Positions 1 to 7,639 of a DNA stretch of 30,443 bases are shown here, one piece after another; position 1 is the first letter of the stretch; every line of letters starts with the position of its first letter. The stretch is taken from assembly GCA_017509065.1 (NCBI GenBank), contig JAFWQM010000136.1:1-30443 (forward strand), written 5' to 3'. The notes under the pieces were generated by a model. It was not told where the DNA came from, ran no database searches, and worked only from the letters and a program-made list of their open reading frames with translations. The stretch comes from Clostridia bacterium (GTDB lineage Bacteria; Bacillota_A; Clostridia; Christensenellales; Aristaeellaceae). The position numbers and the translations under genes are program-made.

Positions 1-94
1 AGCATTTCCCCGGCAACCTGCCAAGGCCAAGCCGCTTTCGCGGTGGCTGCGTTCGTGGTCATCCCGCGCTGTAACCTCAGGCTCCGGAAATCAT

Positions 95-607
95 TTGTGC
101 GTCGCAGTTCGCTCGCTTACAGAAATTCTTGAACACCGCCTCTGCGACGAGGCCGTTTCAGCGCTGGACGTGTCCGTGCAGGCCCAGGTGATCAATCTGC
201 TGAAGGACTTGCAGAAGGAGTTTCATCTCACGTACCTGTTCATCAGCCATGATCTTTCCGTTGTAGAGCATATTTCCAACAAAGTGGGCGTCATGTATCT
301 TGGACGCATGGTGGAATACGCGCCAACGGACGCCCTATTCTCCAAGCCTCTTCACCCCTATACGGAGGCGCTGCTGTCCGCTGTGCCGATTCCCGATCCC
401 ACAGTACAGACCGACCGCATCCCCTTGAAGGGAGAAATACCTAACCCCGCCAATCCGCCGTCGGGGTGTTACTTCCATGAACGGTGCAGCCACTGCTGCG
501 AAAAGTGCTGCAACGAAGTTCCAGCCTATCAAGAGGCGGAGCCGGGCCACTTCGTCGCCTGTCACCGGGCGGAAGAGCTTACGCTCCGAGGATTTGATTA
601 CAAATAA
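95..607 (+). pseudogene. 5'-truncated oligopeptide/dipeptide ABC transporter ATPase (OppF/DppF-like) remnant
   Basis: Only the C-terminal part of an Opp/Dpp-type ATPase is present. From about base 146 the reading frame gives the end of Walker B and the D-loop ([11 protein letters not shown]), the H-loop ([12 protein letters not shown]), and the C-terminal oligopeptide-transporter domain with the signature [17 protein letters not shown] Cys-rich tail follows (residues about 125-155), as is usual for this family. Walker A, the Q-loop and the LSGGQ signature are absent. Bases 1 to about 145 encode nothing like an ATPase, so the gene is cut and joined to unrelated sequence. An intact protein would be about 320 residues. 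It cannot hydrolyse ATP and is probably a relic. No permease partner is visible. An assembly join near base 145 is the alternative explanation. Confidence 0.75.
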
Positions 608-612
608 AGCTT

Positions 613-650
613 CGGACCCCTGAAGCAGGCTGAGCCTGTTCAGAGGTCCG
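613..650 (+). terminator. Long hairpin after the ATPase remnant
   Basis: Three stacked stem blocks pair with small bulges: CGGACC (613-618) with GGTCCG (645-650), CTGAA (620-624) with TTCAG (639-643), and CAGGC (626-630) with GCCTG (634-638), around a 3-base loop. It starts six bases after the stop codon. The downstream T content (ATTGATTTTG) is weak, so it is either a poor intrinsic terminator or an mRNA 3' end stabiliser. Confidence 0.6.
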
Positions 651-740
651 ATTGATTTTGCTGAACATGAGGCACCGCCTCAAGCGGGGGGGCACGCTGC
701 GCCCTGACTGCGGATGCGCGAATAACCCAGGCGGTTTATG

Positions 741-770
741 GCCCTTGATCGAATGAAAACGATCAGGGGC
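741..770. terminator. Intergenic hairpin between convergent genes
   Basis: GCCCTTGATCG (741-751) pairs with CGATCAGGGGC (760-770) with one G-T pair around an AATGAAAA loop. There is no strong T tract immediately downstream on the plus strand. It lies between two convergently oriented genes, so it probably has a transcript-end role. Confidence 0.4.
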
Positions 771-788
771 TTATGTTGTTTTTGTTCT

Positions 789-827
789 AAAAGCGCTCAA
801 TATAAACCATAACTGAGCGCTTTTTTT
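789..827. terminator. Bidirectional intrinsic terminator
   Basis: AAAAGCGCTCA (789-799) pairs perfectly with TGAGCGCTTTT (814-824) around a 14-base loop. It is followed by seven T on the plus strand and ends in TTTT on the minus strand. It closes the minus-strand glycan operon, whose last stop codon is about 50 bases away, and also read-through from the left. Confidence 0.8.
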
Positions 828-873
828 GTTTCAAAACTTTTTGAAGCCGGATGGGCCGAGGTCAGTTTGGCGT

Positions 874-2235
874 TCATCCCCGATTTTCATATTCCTCTTT
901 CTCAAACACGAAAGTGGCGATGCTTTCCGCGGCGATTTGGACAGGCCACACATGATCCTTCAAGCGAAGGCCGAAGGATACGGCTTCTTTCGTCTGATTC
1001 AAAACCACGGCGGTCAGCGTTCCGTCAGGATTCATGGCGGCGGCGGATTCCAACTGACCGCCGTACCGGGACAGGCCCACGCGCCGTGCGTCCGGCTGGA
1101 TGTAACGGCTGAAATGGCCGATATAATCGAAGGAAAGGTTTTGCCTCAGTTCCCCGGTTTTCCTGTCGTACATGACCGGCGCGTCGCAGAAATTGCCCAC
1201 GTGATTGGGGCCGCCCTTCTCATCCAGCAGCAGGTTCCAGTCCAGGAACAGGTTCGTGCCATGGTTCAGATCGCCGATGATCTCATGGGCGTACATCTGG
1301 GCGTCGCGAAGCTGGTTCTGGGACGCGTACAGGCTGTATTCCACACAGGCTTCGGAAAATACGATCTTTTTATCCGGGAACGCGTCGCGGATCATCTGGA
1401 GCGCTTCAAAATGATCGCCGCTGTACCAGTGCACGGCCACGCCTGAAACCTTTTTTTCCGTTTCGGGATCGCCTAAGATGCGGAGCGCGCGGTCCAAAGC
1501 CCTCTCCTTGTTGTGATCCCAGATCAGCAGCTGCACCTGCTGAAGGCCGTTTCTCACCAGCGCCGGATACAGGTGATCCCGTACGAATACGCGCTCCTCC
1601 TCCGCGGAGAACAGGCAGGAATCCCAGGTTTGGGCCGCTTTGGGTTCATTCTGGGGAGATAGATAGACGGGCTTCGCCCCAAGCCGGACGAATTCCTTGA
1701 GGTAGCGGCAGATGTATTCCGCCCACCGGTCATAGTTTTCTTCTTTCAAATGCCCGCCGTGAAGCCGGGAACCGTTGTTTTTCATCCACGCGGGGGGCGA
1801 CCAGGGGGTGAACATGAGGCTGATCTCCCGCCCCGCTTCCTTCTGGGCCGCCAGCAGAAGGGGCAGCGCATACCGGGCGGAGCGGGAAACGTCAAATCGT
1901 TCAAAAGCCTTGTCCTCCGGCGTGCCGTCCGATTCGTAGGTCTCCAATGCAAAATCGCAGCTGTCGACGGAAGTCCTGCCGCAGGTATAGCCCAGACCGT
2001 CGCCTGAAAAATAATCGTGGATGAATCGGTCCTGTAAATCCTTGGGCATCTGGGAAAACACATATCCGGCCGCGTCCGTGAACGCGCCGCCGAATCCCTC
2101 GATCCGCTGATAGGTGATTTCAGGGTACAGGTTGATCAGGTCTTTTTCCTGCGTGCGGCGCGAGGCGTCAGAAACGACGATTTCCTCCGTACGCGCTTTT
2201 TTTCCCTCCAGGTATTGGGTCGTGATCTGTTTCAT
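874..2235 (-). CDS. Glycoside hydrolase family 30 enzyme, cytoplasmic (glucosylceramidase / beta-1,6-glucanase type)
   Basis: This 453-residue retaining beta-glycosidase shows clear GH30 hallmarks: GFGGAFTDAAG near residues 47-57, FTPWSPPAWMK (142-152), the acid/base Glu197 in SPQNEP, the nucleophile Glu295 in VFSEACVEY, and a C-terminal beta-rich domain. GH30 acts on beta-glucosyl, beta-1,6-glucan or xylan linkages; the motif set looks most like the glucocerebrosidase/beta-1,6-glucanase branch (inference). There is no signal peptide, so it should act in the cytoplasm on imported oligosaccharides. Its ATG overlaps the stop codon of the upstream LacI gene by four bases (ATGA), showing translational coupling. 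It is the last gene of the minus-strand operon and is followed by a bidirectional terminator. Confidence 0.9.
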   Translation of the reverse strand: MKQITTQYLEGKKARTEEIVVSDASRRTQEKDLINLYPEITYQRIEGFGGAFTDAAGYVFSQMPKDLQDRFIHDYFSGDGLGYTCGRTSVDSCDFALETYESDGTPEDKAFERFDVSRSARYALPLLLAAQKEAGREISLMFTPWSPPAWMKNNGSRLHGGHLKEENYDRWAEYICRYLKEFVRLGAKPVYLSPQNEPKAAQTWDSCLFSAEEERVFVRDHLYPALVRNGLQQVQLLIWDHNKERALDRALRILGDPETEKKVSGVAVHWYSGDHFEALQMIRDAFPDKKIVFSEACVEYSLYASQNQLRDAQMYAHEIIGDLNHGTNLFLDWNLLLDEKGGPNHVGNFCDAPVMYDRKTGELRQNLSFDYIGHFSRYIQPDARRVGLSRYGGQLESAAAMNPDGTLTAVVLNQTKEAVSFGLRLKDHVWPVQIAAESIATFVFEKEEYENRG

Positions 2236-3251
2236 GTCCGTTCTTTCCCCTCTTCGTTTTTTCTGTGCATGGCGCAGGAATGGCGCACCACGATATCTCC
2301 CGGCAGCCGGATGATTTGTCCGCGCCCCCCGCCGATCAGGCGGAAAATTTCCCTGGCCGCTTCCACGCCCAACTGCTCCATGTGGGTGCGAATGGTGGTC
2401 AGCCCCGGGGTCATATAGGAACTGAGCAGATGGTCGTCGCAGCCGATGACGCTGATATCCTCCGGGATGCGGATGCCGTATTCCTTCAGCGCTTCCATGC
2501 AGCCGATGGCGCTCAGGTCATTGGCGGCGAACACGGCGTCCGGCAGCTTATGGCCTTCTTTCAGATACCGGTGCATGGACCGGTAAGCCACCGCCCGCTC
2601 GAACCTGCCGCTTAAGATGTTTTCCGGCCGGAAAGGCACGCCCGCTTCCTTGAGCGCGGCCTCAAATCCCGCCTGGCGCTGGATGCTGTCGTAGTTGAAC
2701 GGCACGCCGAAAATGTGCATCAGATCCCTGTGTCCAAGGCCCAAAAGGTATTCCGCGGCCATCCGACCGCTGGCAAAGGATTCATAGATCACGCTGGAAA
2801 TGCTGCCCGCGGCCACTTCCTGATCCATAAACACGGTGGGCAGGCCGGATTTCATCAGCTGTTTTTTCTCCTCCCCGCTGAGCATGCCGAACAGGATAAT
2901 CGCACCGTCGATGCTCTGGCTTTGCAGGGTGGTCAGAAGCGGTTTATCCTCATCCACGATAAAGATGTGCAGCTCGTACCCGTACTTCTTGCACAGGTAG
3001 TGAATGGAATCCGCCATATTGCCGTAATAGCTGCCCGTCATGGACGTGACGAACAGCCCCACGGTGTGGGATTGGGCGGCGCGCAGCTGCCTTCCGTTCA
3101 CGTTGGGGATGTAATTGAGCTTCCGGGCCACTTCGATCACATGCTCCCGGGTTTTGGGCTGCACCACGTCGGACCCGTTCAGCGCGTTGGAAACGGTGGC
3201 GATGGATACTCCCGCTTCCCTTGCCACATCTTTGATCGTGATTTTGTTCAT
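2232..3251 (-). CDS. LacI-family transcriptional regulator of the first glycan operon
   Basis: This 339-residue protein has an N-terminal LacI helix-turn-helix (ITIKDVAREAGVSIATVSNALNG, residues 4-26) and hinge helix, followed by a periplasmic-binding-protein-like effector domain (about 60-335) with typical strands such as VGLFVTSMTG and ISVIGCDDHLLSSYMTPGLTTI. It probably represses the operon it sits in and is relieved by a sugar. It is the fifth gene, 34 bases downstream of GH5 and overlapping GH30 by four bases. A perfect 18-bp palindrome with a central CG lies just downstream of the operon promoter (9177-9194), as expected for its operator, so the loop would be autoregulatory. The effector is unknown. 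Confidence 0.92.
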   Translation of the reverse strand: MNKITIKDVAREAGVSIATVSNALNGSDVVQPKTREHVIEVARKLNYIPNVNGRQLRAAQSHTVGLFVTSMTGSYYGNMADSIHYLCKKYGYELHIFIVDEDKPLLTTLQSQSIDGAIILFGMLSGEEKKQLMKSGLPTVFMDQEVAAGSISSVIYESFASGRMAAEYLLGLGHRDLMHIFGVPFNYDSIQRQAGFEAALKEAGVPFRPENILSGRFERAVAYRSMHRYLKEGHKLPDAVFAANDLSAIGCMEALKEYGIRIPEDISVIGCDDHLLSSYMTPGLTTIRTHMEQLGVEAAREIFRLIGGGRGQIIRLPGDIVVRHSCAMHRKNEEGKERT

Positions 3252-3285
3252 GCCTTCGTTCCGCCTTTCCTGCCAGGAGATGGGA

Positions 3286-4917
3286 TCAAGTATCCGTTTC
3301 CGTGATCAGCGATTCGATATCTACTGTGCCGCGAAGAGTTTTCAGGCGCAGCACGCAGGAATCCGCGTTGTTTAAGTGCATGCTGGACAGTATCTGCCTG
3401 TGCTCCGTTTGGCTCAAATCGAAGACGCCCAATATCTGGCCGTCCTGGCAGATTTCCAGCTCGGCGGGCTCCGGCGCATAGCAGGCCACCTCCAGCTTGG
3501 ACAGCACCGTTACATCGTACAGGGAATAGCAGGCGTATTCTCCTTCCCGCAGCCTCAGCACGTAGCGCGACCATTCCCCGTCGAAAGGGAAGCGTTTTTC
3601 GCGGTTGGGATACCGGCAATGCAGCAGCATGCCGGTATTCTGCCGGTAAGCCACGTTAGAAGGTTCGGTTTTCCTGTGCCAGTAGGACGCCCCGAATCCA
3701 GGCAGTTCGTCAAAATCCGTTCCCGCGATGACGCAGCCCGGCAGACGGAATACGTTCGCCGCTAAATTTTCATTGATCAGGCAGTTCTGCACCTGCATGT
3801 TTTTCAGGTATTCGTCTAAGATTTTCTGGGCTTTTTCGTAGCCTGGATGCGCGCCGCTGCGGGCGTAATCCAATATCAGCTGCCATTCCATGGGCGGGAT
3901 CACAGAGCAGGGCGAATTATGGCAGTTCATCTTTTTCCAGGGCCACATATTCACGCCAATATCCAGGCTGGCCGCCAGGGGCATCATGGCGGAAAACCAT
4001 TCCATGGTGTTTTCCCCGGTTTCGCCCAGCCACAGCGGCACGTTCAGCTTTTCGGACAGGTCCAGCCAGGGCTGAAAGGCCGTAATATCCGGCGCGCAGC
4101 CGTAGCGGTGGAAATGGATCACCATTTTGGGATCGTACACGCGGGTGAAAATGCCCGTTTCCGTAGCCCAATGGTGGCCTTCCAGGGTGATGATATGCTT
4201 TTGATCCACGGCCCGGATGCGCGCGATGCATTTTTCGTAAAATTCAACGAGGCGGGGCACGTATTCTTCCAGCGCCGTATCTCCCGGGAAGCGCACGGGG
4301 CGCACGGGCTCGTTGAGCAGATCGTACCCGCCCACGATCCATTTGTCTTTATACCGCCGGGCGATTTCTTCCCAAAGGCACAGTCCCTTTTCAAACTGAT
4401 CGGCGTCCATGAACAGGCGGCAGACGTCGTCCACCGAATCGTCGATATTCGCCCCGGTCTGCCCTCCGGGCGCGCCGTGAAGATCGATAAAGGCGTACAG
4501 CTTGTACGTTTCGCACCAGGCGAGCACCTGATCCAGGCATTGGAAGCCTTCCTCCACAAAGCTGATTCCGGGTCCTTCCCGCAAAAACAGCCGGGCGTTG
4601 ATGGGGATGCGAACGGAATTATAGCCCATGTCCGCCATCAGCTGGATATCGCTCTCCGTGATATAGCTGGCACGAAACCGCTTCCAGAATTTTTCGGCGT
4701 AGGCTTTCCCCGTCAGCTCCTCGATCACACTTTCGATGCGGCGGGGGCGGTCGAAACGCTGGATGCCGGAAGCCAGCCACATATATCCTTCGCACAGCAG
4801 CCAATTGCCCAGGCCCCATCCCATCAGAAGGATTTCTTCTCCGGCGGCGTTTACGATCCTGCGCCCGTCCGTATCCAGAAAACCGTTGACCCGGCTGCGG
4901 CTTACGTTCTTTTTCAT
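3286..4917 (-). CDS. Glycoside hydrolase family 5 enzyme, cytoplasmic, exo-beta-1,3-glucanase-like
   Basis: This is a 543-residue protein. The catalytic (beta/alpha)8 domain spans about 10-380, with SVRIPINARL (101-110), IDLHGAPGGQTG (144-155), acid/base Glu203 in LLNEP and nucleophile Glu299 in LGETGEN. The LHGAPG segment next to LLNEP is typical of the exo-1,3-beta-glucanase branch of GH5 known from yeasts, so a beta-1,3-glucosidase/exoglucanase role is likely (inference). Residues about 390-543 form an extra beta-rich domain that could bind sugar. No signal peptide is present, so cytoplasmic action on imported oligosaccharides is expected. It sits between the solute-binding protein gene and lacI. 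A stem-loop (4940-4970) separates it from the binding-protein gene. Confidence 0.88.
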   Translation of the reverse strand: MKKNVSRSRVNGFLDTDGRRIVNAAGEEILLMGWGLGNWLLCEGYMWLASGIQRFDRPRRIESVIEELTGKAYAEKFWKRFRASYITESDIQLMADMGYNSVRIPINARLFLREGPGISFVEEGFQCLDQVLAWCETYKLYAFIDLHGAPGGQTGANIDDSVDDVCRLFMDADQFEKGLCLWEEIARRYKDKWIVGGYDLLNEPVRPVRFPGDTALEEYVPRLVEFYEKCIARIRAVDQKHIITLEGHHWATETGIFTRVYDPKMVIHFHRYGCAPDITAFQPWLDLSEKLNVPLWLGETGENTMEWFSAMMPLAASLDIGVNMWPWKKMNCHNSPCSVIPPMEWQLILDYARSGAHPGYEKAQKILDEYLKNMQVQNCLINENLAANVFRLPGCVIAGTDFDELPGFGASYWHRKTEPSNVAYRQNTGMLLHCRYPNREKRFPFDGEWSRYVLRLREGEYACYSLYDVTVLSKLEVACYAPEPAELEICQDGQILGVFDLSQTEHRQILSSMHLNNADSCVLRLKTLRGTVDIESLITETDT

Positions 4918-4939
4918 ATTTCCTCACCCCGATGAAATT

Positions 4940-4970
4940 TCTGCCGGAGAGGGCATGCCTCTCCGGCAGA
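4940..4970 (-). terminator. Intercistronic stem-loop downstream of the solute-binding protein gene
   Basis: A perfect 13-bp inverted repeat (4940-4952 with 4958-4970) with a 5-base loop lies 34 bases past the binding-protein stop and 22 bases before the GH5 start. It lacks a good T tract on the minus strand. This is typical of a partial terminator or RNA 3' stabiliser that keeps the binding protein more abundant than the downstream enzymes. Confidence 0.6.
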
Positions 4971-5004
4971 AAGCAATGCAGTTTATTATATCATGCTTTA
5001 CAGA

Positions 5005-6531
5005 TTATTGGTAGCCGTATTCTTCGCAATATGCCGCCCACTGTTCGGTGAAGCCGTCGCGGCAGGCCTGCAGCCCGGCGTCGGTCACCTTCTGGCGGAA
5101 TTCAGCCACGGCAGCGTCCACGTCGTCCACAAGGCCGGCCTGGATGGGAGCCAGATACTGGCGCATCACGTTGGAAACAGCGGTGCGCTCGAATTCATAG
5201 TCGGTATAATCCTCGGTGAAGCCGCCGTAGATGTTCACGTTGGGGAATTTGCTCTTCTGGGCGATCTCGTTATACTTGTCAAACATCGCCTGCAGGGCCA
5301 CGTCGGATTCCTGGGGCAGCTTGTAATCGTTCACGCGCAGGTTCCAGGTGTTGAAGTTTTCATAGCGGAAATCTTCGCTCAGTTCCTTGTAAACGCCGTC
5401 CACCACGTCGTAGTGCACGCCCTTGATGCCGTACTGCACCAGATCGTTCATGTCTTCGTCGGTCATCAGGTAATTCAGGATCATGGCGCAGCGTTCGGGA
5501 TACTTGGTGCCGCGCACGATGGCGGTGCCGTTCTGGGTGGCGTGGCCCGGGAAGAGCACGCCGGTCACCTCGCCATAGGTGATATAGGCGCTTTCCCAAT
5601 CGGGATGTTCCTTGGCGAAGGTGGTGGCGGAGGAAATCTGCTTGTTGGGGTTCATGCCGGCCACTTCGGCGATGCACAGGCCGTTGGTATAGGCTTCGCT
5701 GTCGTTGGTGTCGGAAAGGGCGCTCTTGGACCAGAAGCCCATATCAGCCCAGCGCTTGAGCAGCTTCATATCTTCCACGAAATCGTCGGAGAACCAGTAG
5801 TCATACACCTGATCGGGGGTATCGTAGTTGGAGGTCAGGCCGTAAGGGAAGCCGTTGGCATTCGTCCAGGGGTACTTGATATTGAGCACGTTGGCCGCGT
5901 CGAAGGCCACGCTCAGGGAGCTGGCGCTCTCGCTGGTGGTGCAGCGCAGAATGGCCTGATCGGGCTCGTTGGCTTTTACGCCCGCGAAATAGGCTTCCAT
6001 GTTTTCCAGGCTGTCGGGATAAGGCAGGTCGTACTTGGCGCGCAGGTCTTCGCGGTACTTGATGCCCAGGGGCACGTATTCGGGCCACAGAGCGGGCACG
6101 GCGTAGAGCTTGCCTTCCACGCGGCACATGTTCAGCATGTCCTCACCCGCCAGGGCGCGCAGCTCGGGGGCATATTCGTCCAGCAGGCCGTCCAGCTCCA
6201 GGAAAGCGCCGGCGCGGGCCAGCAGGCCGTAGTTCAGCCAGTTGGCGATGTAGATCAGGTCCGCCCCGCCGCTTGTCAGCTGGGTATTGTATTTCAGGCT
6301 GAAATCCGTCCAGGTGGAAAACTGGAAATCGATGGTGGCGTTGAATTTTTCTTTCAGGATGGCGTTGATGGCGTCTTCCACCACCTGCTCATCCTTGGGC
6401 GCGTCGCCCATCACATAGAAAACCAGATTGGCTTCCTGGCTCATATCGTCCGCTGCCAGCGCGGCGGGAACCATGGTCAGGCACAGGATCAGCGCCAGCA
6501 GGGCGCTCAGCGGGGTTTTCAGGTTCTTCAT
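5005..6531 (-). CDS. Extracellular solute-binding protein (family 1) of a sugar ABC transporter
   Basis: This 508-residue exported binding protein captures the transported oligosaccharide and delivers it to the two LplB/LplC-type permeases encoded just upstream. Residues 1-26 form a signal peptide (basic MKNLK, hydrophobic core, then PAALA before ADD). The mature part has the layout of LplA-like binding proteins, including GGADLIYIANWLNYG and IVRGTKYPERCAMILNYLMT. No lipobox is apparent: the only Cys in the signal, Cys17, is preceded by Leu and sits in the hydrophobic core, so it looks cleaved by type I signal peptidase. The start is well supported by AAGGAGG seven bases upstream. Stem-loops flank the gene on both sides. 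Confidence 0.9.
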   Translation of the reverse strand: MKNLKTPLSALLALILCLTMVPAALAADDMSQEANLVFYVMGDAPKDEQVVEDAINAILKEKFNATIDFQFSTWTDFSLKYNTQLTSGGADLIYIANWLNYGLLARAGAFLELDGLLDEYAPELRALAGEDMLNMCRVEGKLYAVPALWPEYVPLGIKYREDLRAKYDLPYPDSLENMEAYFAGVKANEPDQAILRCTTSESASSLSVAFDAANVLNIKYPWTNANGFPYGLTSNYDTPDQVYDYWFSDDFVEDMKLLKRWADMGFWSKSALSDTNDSEAYTNGLCIAEVAGMNPNKQISSATTFAKEHPDWESAYITYGEVTGVLFPGHATQNGTAIVRGTKYPERCAMILNYLMTDEDMNDLVQYGIKGVHYDVVDGVYKELSEDFRYENFNTWNLRVNDYKLPQESDVALQAMFDKYNEIAQKSKFPNVNIYGGFTEDYTDYEFERTAVSNVMRQYLAPIQAGLVDDVDAAVAEFRQKVTDAGLQACRDGFTEQWAAYCEEYGYQ

Positions 6532-6693
6532 GGGGATCCTCCTTTTTGTGGTTCGTTTTTTATCTTGAAGGCAATGCTGCCATCAAATCGTTTGGGAAAG
6601 TTTCTATCCGCAGCCTCAATCGGCGCGGCTATCCGCAGGCTCAATCGACGCGACTGCCCCTCATGGGCAGATCGCTTGTTTCGCCTGATTTCA

Positions 6694-6731
6694 CCTCGGA
6701 CGATATTTCCGCCACAGGCGGTCGTCCGAGG
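6694..6731 (-). terminator. Stem-loop directly after the permease C stop codon
   Basis: CCTCGGACGA (6694-6703) pairs with TCGTCCGAGG (6722-6731), and an inner CCGCC/GGCGG stem stacks in the loop. It begins two bases past the permease stop on the minus strand and has no T tract. It probably protects the mRNA 3' end or partly terminates transcription between permease and binding-protein genes. Confidence 0.55.
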
Positions 6732-6732
6732 T

Positions 6733-7620
6733 TCATCCTTTTACCGCGCCGATGGTGATGCCGCTGACGAAATACCTTTGCACGAAGGGATAGAACAGCA
6801 GCACGGGGCCAGTCGCCACCACGGCCATGGCCAGCTTCACCGTCTGGGTGGGCAGATCGGCGGTATTCAGGCTCACGTTCTGCGCCATCTGCCGCATGGC
6901 CATGGTGGAATTGACCATGTCATAGAGGTAGAATTGCAGGGACCAAGTCTCGCTGGACGTGGAGAACATGGAAGAACGGTACCAGTCGTTCCAGTAGCCC
7001 AGCGCCTGGAACAGCCCCACCGTGGCGAGGCCGGGCCCCAGCACCGGCAGCACGATCCGCCAGAAAATGATCCAGTGCCCAGCGCCGTCGATCTTGGCCG
7101 ATTCCACCACCGCGTCCGGCACCGAGCCGGTGATGAACGTGCGCATCAGGATCACCAGGAAGGGCGACATCAGCGCCGGGAACCAGATCGCCAGGGTGGC
7201 GCCCCGCAGATTCAGGACGTTTGCGTACATCATATACCAGGGGATCATGCCGCCGCCGAAGATGGTGGTAAAATAGATCAGAAAAGATACGGTGTTGCGG
7301 TACTTGAAATCCTTGCGGGAAATCACATAGGCCGTCAGGGTGATCACCAGCAGGCCCAGGGACGTGCCCATGAAGGTGTAGTAAAAGTTCATTTTATACG
7401 CCTGGACGATGCCCTCCGGCGAACGAAATATGGTGCGGTAGGCTTCCAGCGTAGCGTTCCGGGGAAACAGACTGAAGCCTTCCTTGAGAATGGTGTAGTT
7501 ATCCGTCAGCGACCCGGAGATGATCACAATAAAAGGCAGCACGCAGACGATGGAAAGCAGCGTGAGCAATACGCCCTTCACGATATGAAACGGGACGGTG
7601 GAACGGTCCTTGATTTTCAT
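6733..7620 (-). CDS. Carbohydrate ABC transporter permease, LplC type
   Basis: This 295-residue inner-membrane permease has about six transmembrane helices. Its EAA-loop-like motif (residues 173-190, ESAKIDGAGHWIIFWRIVLP) contacts the ATPase. The C-terminus ends with RYFVSGITIGAVKG, a typical LplC/YtcP ending. It pairs with the larger permease starting 19 bases upstream to form the membrane channel for the oligosaccharide delivered by the downstream binding protein. GGAAGGGAG precedes the ATG. No ATPase gene accompanies it, which in this family usually means that a shared MsmX-like ATPase powers uptake. Confidence 0.92.
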   Translation of the reverse strand: MKIKDRSTVPFHIVKGVLLTLLSIVCVLPFIVIISGSLTDNYTILKEGFSLFPRNATLEAYRTIFRSPEGIVQAYKMNFYYTFMGTSLGLLVITLTAYVISRKDFKYRNTVSFLIYFTTIFGGGMIPWYMMYANVLNLRGATLAIWFPALMSPFLVILMRTFITGSVPDAVVESAKIDGAGHWIIFWRIVLPVLGPGLATVGLFQALGYWNDWYRSSMFSTSSETWSLQFYLYDMVNSTMAMRQMAQNVSLNTADLPTQTVKLAMAVVATGPVLLFYPFVQRYFVSGITIGAVKG

Positions 7621-7639
7621 ACGGCTCTCTCCCTTCCGC

